Source: Coptodactyla brooksi | Taxonomy: Eukaryota; Arthropoda; Insecta; Coleoptera; Scarabaeidae | Direction: 5' to 3' | DNA: 26,768 nucleotides | Assembly (NCBI GenBank): GCA_033557675.1 | Contig: JAWQRM010000200.1 | Span: 1 to 26,768, forward strand | Part shown: piece by piece, positions 19,823-26,768 of the stretch | How positions within the stretch are numbered: position 1 is the first letter of the stretch | How the letters are laid out: each line of letters begins with the position of its first letter | The notes under the pieces: generated by a model | The model's input: the letters and a program-made list of their open reading frames with translations, nothing else | Database searches by the model: none | What the model was told of the DNA's origin: nothing | Program-made: the position numbers and the translations under genes

Positions 19823-20114
19823 AAGTAACTACATTCCAAACACGAAAGGAATTCTGGATTGTTATGCAGCTTCCAGTGGTATTACTGCAGGCATACACGA
19901 CCCAATCTTTTGGGATATTGACCGGCTTGCATTTCCGCATCAGAATTTTAAACTCAGAACTGTTTCTACTCCGAATCATCGACACCGTGGCAAAACATCA
20001 TCGATATCTCATATTTCTTTACCGTTACCGTTTATAACTATTATATTTATAACCTTTATAACGTTTATAACTATAACCTTTGAACAGCCGTTAGTGAAAA
20101 ATGTTTTAAGTAAC

Positions 20115-20341
20115 CTGCAATTTGTAAGGCAAATGGTGACGCTCTTCCGGTAGCGCTTCTTCTGCTGCGAGGGGAACTCCTGTTCGACGGCGGGTTCCTT
20201 TTGAGTCTTGCTCTTCTTCTTGCGGACGGCATCGGATTTGCTCCTGGTTGTCTTGATCGCCGGCGACTCTTCTTCGCCGCTGGACCATTCCGAGCTGTCA
20301 CTTTGTATCACGGGCAGCGAAGTGCACGATCGGTTAACCAT
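20115..20341 (-). CDS. TTLL6: TTLL6/TTLL13-type polyglutamylase, first coding exon
   Basis: Encodes residues 1-75 and two bases of residue 76 of the same protein as 13011-14769. Content: MVNRSCTSLPVIQ, an acidic Ser/Glu stretch (SDSSEWSSGEEES), a basic KKKSK and QQKKRYRK stretch, then VTICLTNC before the GT donor. Acidic leader, lysine-rich block, then a short hydrophobic strand ending N-C-R is the layout at the start of TTLL6/13 proteins. The ATG at 20341 has G at -3 and G at +4, a good initiation context, and no acceptor is needed upstream. The frame stays open further 5' (to at least 20437) without ATG, so an extra upstream exon is not excluded. Shadow frames on both strands overlap it. 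Confidence 0.82.
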
Positions 20342-21377
20342 CACAAAAATAACAGACGAAAGCGCGTCGCCGGTATAAACATCTCTTGCAATTTTCAATG
20401 TGTTAAGGAGGTTAGATGCTTCGCACGGATACAACAAACTATGTCACACATGACTTCATACTCTGCAAGCGATTTTGTTTGGGACGGTGTGTCAAAATAA
20501 CGATCGGCGAGTGACGGATCGTTCAACGGATCTATCAACTTCAATGACAGCTTGGCGAATTATTATTAAAGCTGCCCAACAATAGAGCGACGGAAAGCTG
20601 CAAGGATTTGGGGTCGATATTCACGGCGCATTACCCGGAGGAAGGGCATCCTTACGGCCGAACTCGAAGTACGTCCTAAATTTGCATGCGTTCTCAAGCC
20701 TGTTTTCATAATTTCGCCTGTATATAATGCGGGGAGACCAGAAATGCGTGTGCTTCCTGGAAATTGAAGAGATTCCTCGTCGAGTTAAGAACGCGAGCTC
20801 GACGATGCGAAACATCGAACTCACGAGCCCTTTCTACCGTAATTACATCGGAACGAGCTCTCTCCTTTTTTCAATTCTACCAACGATACGTTCCCATCGG
20901 GACAAAGATCTAGATAAACGCGAAAGGTAACAAAATAAACGAGCTTGCGGAAAAGTTTCGGTGACATACGAGTTGATTTAAATCCACCCCAAACTCGCGA
21001 ACTTCTAAGGCAGATGTCACCGGCGTCGACAAAGAATAGTATCGCGCGGAAAGAGGAGATTTTAAGACGTCGTCGTCTGCGATGAAAGGACAAAAAAGAG
21101 GTCTCATTATGCGGCCGTGCCTATCGATACTTAAACGAGAGAAAAAAATGGGGATCCAGTTAGAACTCCAGGCGACAAATTCGCAAAAAAGTTTGATCCC
21201 AGGGATCAAAGCCGTGGAAGTGAAAGTGTTTTCCTGTTGTCTGCATTTCGTGGGATTACTCGTGAATATACAAGAGGCCCAGCTTGCCTACGTGCGTACA
21301 AAAGGGATTTAAAATAATCATCCCAGGAAAACTTGAAGGGTAGAGACGTAGGTTCTTAAAAGAAAATATATTTTTTT
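20342..21377. other. 5' flank of the TTLL gene, GC-richer, no gene recognised
   Basis: The stretch to about 21300 is more GC-rich than the transposon-filled parts and shows no repeats. It is expected to hold the 5' UTR and promoter of the TTLL gene. A TATATA occurs near 20720 (minus strand ATTATATACAGG), about 380 bases before the ATG, but without support as a TATA box. Several open frames of 67-99 residues have no recognisable domain. Confidence 0.4.
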
Positions 21378-21400
21378 GGTAAGTATCGAAGATACTTACC
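21378..21400. repeat. Perfect hairpin, 10-base stem, 3-base loop
   Basis: GGTAAGTATC, loop GAA, GATACTTACC. Both arms contain a consensus 5' splice-site word (GGTAAGTAT), one on each strand. Confidence 0.85.
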
Positions 21401-22131
21401 GTTAAAGAATAATCCGTCACGATAAGTTGAAATTTAAACAGACTCAACAATCAAAAGTAAACTCTGTCAGTCGTTGCCGCCCGAAACCTTAAACTTTACA
21501 TTTTCATTCTCAAACTTATTTTGCCAAATTTCAATGTAAATCCGTTCTGAAAACCACTTCAATCTGCTTCGAATTCAAGTCTGACGAGAGTAACCAAAAT
21601 CTATAACGGAAACTTCAAGATATGTCCTCCAAAGTTTTTCTTACCCTGATAACTCCGGGCATTCGTCCATTCTTCTGGCATCAATTGATCCCCGCAGAGA
21701 TTTATGTACAGTTCAGTTTATATACCCACGTTTCCTCATATGGTTTTTCCCTATTCACTCGCTTAGTAATTTCTTTGTTGGGTTACTCCAATTCATAACT
21801 CTTAGTAAACTACTTTTACAAATATATTTTTATACGTATTCTTCTTTGCGGTCAACATGTGGTCGACATGTTTCAACTCATCGCTATTTTCAAGACTGGT
21901 ATACGACACTTGCTGAGCCAAAATTTCTAAAATACTCTTACGTCACTTTCTTGGAGTCAACCGCATTTGACACCGAATTGAAGACCATCGAGAGTGGCGG
22001 CGTTCACCTTATCAGTTTGCAGTTAGCATTTTTTTTGCATACCGTGATTTGTAGTCAATTAACGATGTTTCTTTCTTTGTGAGTGCTTCGCCCTGTGCAA
22101 TTTCAGTGCAATATTTTATCACAAGAAATCA
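21401..22131. other. Gene-free stretch before the IS630/Tc1-like copy
   Basis: CGACATGTTTCAACTCA (21864-21880) and GCTATTTTCAAGACTGGT (near 21883) echo the element-end wording at 15100-15200. No gene is recognised; a 78-residue open frame (21846-22082) has no domain. Confidence 0.35.
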
Positions 22132-23376
22132 ATGGCGGTGAAAAGTAAACGAAAGGAATTTAATTCCCAGCCGAAGTGTATTTTCTTTAATGTACATAAC
22201 TATTTAGAGATAATTTTCCCACCCGAACAATTGAAAACCCGTGTTGCGGTTGCTATAGGAATACCTCCAACTACTATAAACAGGACCTTAAGTGCAGGTA
22301 TCGATTTACAAGCTGTAAGTAATGGTGCTGATGAAGTAAAATCCAGTTCCCCAAAAAATGCAAGAAGATATGCACAGAAACCAACATACCGGATTGGGGG
22401 AAAATGGATATTAGACACATGATTCGTAATTTTCACAAAACCGAGGAATGCCGTGTGTGAGGAGAGCCGAGGAACCTTTCGGGAAAAGGTATATTCCTTT
22501 ATCCAATTATTAAAAAACTTAGATTCAGGTGGCAACGACCGGCCGTTGCTAATACGGAAGAATGATATTCGCGCTTTAAGGTTGAACTATCTGGACAAAA
22601 TTAAATACTATAGTAACCAAAGTAGGAACCAATTGTCTTTTTAGGCGAAACTTACATTCACGTTGGCCATACTAGTTCTGACAGTTGGGCAGATATCACG
22701 AACGGTTTGCTATCGACCACATTAAAAGGCAAACGATTAATTATAGTTCCGTCGGTGGTAATCTGGATTTGGTACCTAACTGTCTGTTGAGTTTTAAATC
22801 TGAAACCAAATCCCGAGACTACCACGACGAAATGAACTCACAAAATTATGAGAAATGGCTTAAAGAGATCCCGATTCCAAATCTCCTTCTTAATTGTGTT
22901 GTTGAAAATGATAATGTACCACACCATAATATACAAGTGCAGAAAGCAAATAAAAATATACCTTTTTTGACCGGGTGTTCGTAAGCCACATGTGTATAAA
23001 AGTGTTAAAAATCATAAAAAATCACACGTTGTTTACAAATTTGATCGTCTGCTCTAAGAAAACGGGCACGTGACTATGCGGCTACCATCCGGATTTAAAT
23101 CCGATTGAAATATGGGCCGAAGTAAAAATACAACGTAGCAAAGAAGAGTGTTTTATTTAAATTAGACGCTGTGAAAACCCTAACTAAAGGATAAGAATTT
23201 TCATCAGTTGCCGTTCGAGACTGGATAAAATGTTGCATGCACGTTGCTAAAGGAGAAGAAAGTTACCTGCAAAACGAGCTTTGAGTTGATATAGTATAGA
23301 ACTTTTGATTATCGTAGATTCTAATAGAGAAACTCCTAGTGATGATGAGGATGATTTCGAAAATTTATCAGATTAG
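22132..23376 (+). pseudogene. IS630/Tc1-like DDE transposase, decayed
   Basis: In order over several frames: a helix-turn-helix region (IFFNVHNYLE, KTRVAVAIGIPPTTINR), ALRLNYLDKIKYY, GETYIHVGHTSSDSWAD, LKGKRLIIV, SRDYHDEMNSQNYEKWLKE, PIPNLLLNCVVENDNVPHHN, ENGHVTMRL, PDLNPIEIWAEVK, FKLDAVKTLTK, VRDWIKCCMHV and an acidic tail SDDEDDFENLSD with TAG. This is the full order of a widespread insect transposase family that cuts and pastes DNA at TA sites. The first catalytic acid (DETYIH) is Gly, the second Asp survives in damaged surroundings, and the third acid (PDLNPIE) survives. Stops and frameshifts are many. I found no terminal inverted repeats. Confidence 0.87.
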
Positions 23377-23763
23377 CGGCTGTATTTAGGTTATTTAAAT
23401 AAATTTTCTTTTTATAATCATTTTTATTGTATTGTATAATAACATTTACCTAAATAAATAGGCACAAATTATTGTAAAAGAAAAACAAAAGGTAATAAAT
23501 CATATTTACACAAAATGTACATTACACCCTTCACTTAATAACTTAATTTCTCACAACAAAGAAAACTTGGTAAAAATCCACTCATTACTTTCTGAGATAT
23601 TCCCCAAAAAGTAGAAAAAGTTTTGCAGTGCGCAAAATTTCAAGGCACACCGCTGCTTCCGCTTATCAAGCCCCGGCAGATCGTTGCGTTCTAAGAATAG
23701 TTTTTTACTCGGCTTTTTATCTCCTTTCTAGGAATTTTCATTCAACAAATATTGTACAAACTC
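23377..23763. other. Gene-free AT-rich stretch
   Basis: Nothing recognisable. It may include the 3' end of the transposase element above. Confidence 0.4.
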
Positions 23764-24660
23764 TATGTGATGTTATTATCTCTTATATAGTGGATTTTTG
23801 TTTTATTGTAGAAGTTGAATTGGCTGGAATATAGGATGGAAGGTAGTACTTGCTTGGATGTTTATTGCGGGATTATTTGGGGTTTCATGTTTGTTTTCTA
23901 TATAGGATGTTATGTGTTCTTTGTATCTGTCGCTAAACTTTCTTCCCGTTTGTCCGATGTATTTCATTTCAATATGTGATTTTATGCATTCTAGATTGTA
24001 CCATTTTATTGATTTTCTCTATTGTTCGCTGTGCTGCATGTTCTATACCGCGTGCAGTCCGGAATGCAATGTTTATGTTGTGTTTTTGAATATTTTTATT
24101 AGCTATTTGTAATATAATGTCTAGTTCTGGTTTGTAATCCTCCTTCTACATTGGAATAGTTTCCAGCTTATGGAGTAGGCTTCTAAATGTTACTTCGTTC
24201 TGTTGCTTGGGGTACGCTGACGTGTAATGGATTATGTTACCTGTTTGTGTCGGTTTTCTGTCAATCTTGTATTTTAATTTGCTTTCTCTCTCGGTGATTA
24301 TGATATCCAAATAGTTTATGCCCCTGTTTTCCCTTTTCTCACTGTGAATTTTATTTTACCGTGTTTTGTGTAGATGTGATTTAAAATGTCTTCTATATAT
24401 TATTCTGTATATAACATTTCTGATAATATTACTGATAGTGGGGGTAATCTGTCGTTCTGTATGTATTGTTTGTTATTGAATTGAAAATGATTTTGCTGCG
24501 CTATTATTTTCAGAGTGCGCGTAACTTCGTTTGCATCATTTTCGTGTGTGATTTTTTCCAAGTATGTTGATAATTTCTTGTATCGGTATGTTGGTGTACA
24601 TGTTTGTGATGTTCAAAGATACCTACTATTTCTGTAGTTTTACTGTTCTTTGTACTATTG
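23764..24660 (-). pseudogene. Penelope-like element fragment C, longest copy
   Basis: Reading leftward on the minus strand: VSLNITNMYTNIPIQE (motif A), ENDANEVTRTLKIIAQQNHF, QFNNKQYIQNDRLPPLSVIL (motif B, shortened), a gap where the YVDD box should be, IEDILNHIYTKHGKIKFTV, KLKYKIDRKPTQTGNIIHYT, KQQNEVTFRSLLHKLETIPM, then stop, KEDYKPEL, NIAFRTARGIEHAAQ, KYIGQTGRKFSDRYKEH (GIY-YIG) and the 3' tail at ATATAAGAG. The motif A Asp reads Asn and motif C is deleted, so the reverse transcriptase is dead. It is the template to which fragments A and B are compared. Confidence 0.87.
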
Positions 24661-25717
24661 TACTATGTGTAATAAATTGGTATTATAATTAAACTAGTTT
24701 TGATTCATTATCTGAACAATTGAGAATTGTATAAGGTAAATTATTATATTTTATTCCAAATTGTATAATTAATCAAATTCTCAAGTTACGTCCACACCTT
24801 TTAAATCACCGTGCATATTATGTATTATGTATGTATGTATGTATATGTTAAATTTTCTTATATGTGCTTTTAAAAACGAACTGCATGAATAGATATCTTC
24901 TACAGCCATAACTTTGTCTTTGTCACAAATGTCTGATTAGTCAGATCTTATTATGATTAGTTTGTTTGTAATATAGTTCTCAATATAACGTAACGTGCAG
25001 ATCATTTCGGAAGTTTTACATAATGGTTATGTATCTAATTCAATTAAATGCTTGTAGTATCGTTTGGAAGAGATAAGGGACGCTGACTAAGGACAAATAC
25101 AACATAACGGAAACCGCAAAAAATGTTTTCTCCGGGTAGTTTTTGGTATGCCGACTGCCCAAAGTAAAACAAACACAAAGAAATCCACGAGACCGGAGCG
25201 TCAACGAATCCACCCGAACAATGCACGTGGAAAAAAATACGAAATGCGAAGAGGGGTATAAACAGCCGAAATCCTCGATAATCCGACCATTATGCAGAGA
25301 CCTCGGGGCATGTCCAGATATTATATTCATATACGCTAACGTGAACGTTGACGTCGGGTAATCTCTTGACGAAAAATCGTAAAACGTACCGCAAACGTAA
25401 AACGTCAAAGCGAAACAAAAATTCTCCCTTTCAAACATCGATTTTAGGCTTTTGCTCTCAACGCACGATGGCCCCTAAAGTCCCGCTCGTTAAGCGTTGA
25501 TTACGGGAGAATTTGATTACTATTAGGTGCTAGCGAGAATAAGGGAAAACGCTTCGACGACAGTTTAAGAGATTTGTTCCGCAATAACTACGTACTGTCT
25601 GAAATGTTTTTTACGAGGATTAGAAAGTTCCTAGGAAATATGCTTATTACTCTTTTAATCAAGAAATCTCTGGATTCCTTGAATAGCCGTCTATTATATC
25701 AATGTGGTTACACACAC

Positions 25718-25719
<2 letters not shown>
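24661..25719. other. Gene-free stretch, AT-rich then GC-richer
   Basis: 24661-25030 is AT-rich with a short ATGT tract (about 24827-24847). 25040-25600 is GC-richer, with no repeats or transposon motifs, and may be unique host DNA. A 132-residue open frame (25040-25438, minus) and shorter frames have no domain and look random. No gene claimed. Confidence 0.4.

Positions 25720-25720
<1 letters not shown>

Positions 25721-25757
<37 letters not shown>
25721..25757. repeat. (TA)n microsatellite
   Basis: A pure TA dinucleotide tract of about 37 bases after a CACACACA run. Confidence 0.95.
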
Positions 25758-25760
<3 letters not shown>

Positions 25761-26411
25761 CAAAAGGGATCTACCTTCAAAGGAAAAACGATACGACACA
25801 TAGGGGAGGTAACTTTCAGAAGCGAATAGCCCTCCTGTCCTAATTCGGCAATGTCCAAAATTCGGATCAGATGCCCAGATATTACGCTCTCCCGTAAGTT
25901 ATACGGTTTCATTAAAACCAATGTAGCGAATCCCTCAAAGGAATAAAGCAATCTAAATTCTGCGATGCGACTTCCCTTTCATTCAATGTGTATATGTGAC
26001 CTCCCCCTTTCTAAAATTTTTCGACTCTTCGATACACAGTTCACACGTGTGGATGGTATCGCTTTAATTAAAAACAATCAAACGAAATTCAATGTTCAAA
26101 AAATAAATCGGAGAATAGAAAGAGCTGAAAGAAATTTCATCATTTTGTGGATATTCTGTATTGGAAGCTCGAAAAACCACTTTCTCTCTATGAAATAAGT
26201 TCATGGCATAATAAACACTTTATTTCATCCCTAAAGAACAATTCCCTTTTTACAAGATCATAAAAGGGCTTAAAACTAAAGTGGATAAATACAAAATACG
26301 TGTCATACGAAATATATGATTTATATACCAGGTGTGTAAGCTTAAATCCACTATTTGCTCATAGATGGCGCTAGAGAGCGTATTAGGCTACAATGGACAC
26401 GCCAGTACTTT
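25758..26411. other. Gene-free stretch
   Basis: A 63-residue minus-strand frame (25760-25951) is fairly balanced in composition but matches nothing I know. CATAGATGGCGCTAGAGAGCG (26360-26380) resembles a word often found near ends of insect DNA transposons. No gene claimed. Confidence 0.35.
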
Positions 26412-26768
26412 TTTTACTTTCTCTTACGGATAGGTATAAAGAGAAAGTATTGCATTCGCAAAAAAATCGATGTCGGGATTTTGATAGATCTTGACGAATT
26501 AGACTATTTGTAGCCTATCTATGCTATTTTGAGTGGTTGGTCTGTCCGTCTGTCCGTACGTCCGTCTGTCCGGATGTCCGTCCGTCTGTGATACATTTAT
26601 CTCTTGTTCTATTAGACTAATCAAAACAAAATTTTACATATAAGCTATTTATTATATAATCTGGTCACAATAAGGATTTCGAAAAAATTGTGCATATGGT
26701 TGAGGTACTTAACCTACAAATTTTTTTTTTTTTACAACTCTGTAACAAAATATACTTTTGTAATCTAC
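26412..26768 (+). mobile_element. Interspersed repeat with GTCY tract, copy 2
   Basis: Same start, hairpin and 3' part as 3773-4106, with few differences outside the GTCY tract. Here the tract is longer (about 26545-26590, with TACG and GGATG interruptions) than in copy 1. The copy is cut by the right edge of the window. Confidence 0.75.

Larger units (their letters stand above)
14770..20114 (-). other. TTLL intron, 5,345 bases, filled with transposon debris
   Basis: Donor CAG|GTTACT at 20115/20114, acceptor TTTTAG|A at 14770/14769. The split codon is AG|A (Arg), giving LTNC-R-YDVIRR, the exact join expected for TTLL6/13 proteins. Near the acceptor the minus strand has CTTACTAAT twice and CTTACTGAT once (14803-14811, 14817-14825, 14856-14864), all branch-point-like. 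The intron contains a Jockey-like LINE, two Penelope fragments, a mariner copy and a transposase sliver, so most of its length is inserted DNA. Confidence 0.88.

Noticed and set aside
20720..20726. TATATA upstream of the TTLL ATG as a TATA box
   Set aside because: About 380 bases from the ATG with no initiator or downstream element evident; such words are frequent in AT-rich DNA.
25040..25438. 132-residue minus-strand open frame as a host gene
   Set aside because: Random-looking composition, no domain I recognise, and a competing plus-strand frame covers the same bases.

Overview
The window looks like nuclear DNA of an arthropod, most likely an insect. It is AT-rich, most of it does not code, and it is packed with broken copies of many transposon families (mariner, IS630/Tc1-like, Jockey-like LINE, Ty3/gypsy, Penelope-like elements, a KRBA2/SCAND3-like integrase gene and a GTCY-repeat element). 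Genes are split by spliceosomal introns with GT..AG ends. The species cannot be named from the sequence.

I can support one intact host gene, on the minus strand: a tubulin polyglutamylase of the TTLL6/TTLL13 type. A short first coding exon (20115-20341) joins a long terminal exon (13011-14769) across a 5,345-base intron. The predicted protein has 661 residues, with the ATP-grasp and tubulin-ligase motifs intact and a poly(A) signal 44 bases past the stop. Its exons are visibly richer in GC than the surroundings.

Layout: 1-120 end of a Penelope-type reverse transcriptase. 284-1318 a large foldback element. 2324-2593 a small inverted-repeat element. 3773-4106 a GTCY-repeat element (second copy at 26412-26768), followed by three decayed ~300-base tandem units. 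5712-6540 two decayed repeat units. 7486-9400 (minus) a KRBA2/SCAND3-like integrase pseudogene with a zinc-finger-like segment, a Cys-rich tail and a 197-base intron. 9430-12360 a deleted Ty3/gypsy element, with a 12008-12254 inverted-repeat insertion. 13011-20341 the TTLL gene; its intron holds a Jockey-like LINE, two Penelope pieces in opposite orientations, a mariner copy whose middle is replaced by a TCAA/TCAG array, and a fused transposase sliver. 20342-21480 GC-richer 5' flank. 22132-23376 an IS630/Tc1-like transposase pseudogene. 23764-24660 a third intron-size Penelope piece (minus). The rest is AT-rich with two (TA)n tracts.

No set of genes here forms an operon or pathway. Apart from the TTLL gene the content is selfish DNA in decay. 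The least expected features are structural: several perfect short hairpins scattered through unrelated sequence, large inverted repeats, and the simple-repeat array inside mariner. I found no convincing evidence of a new biological system.
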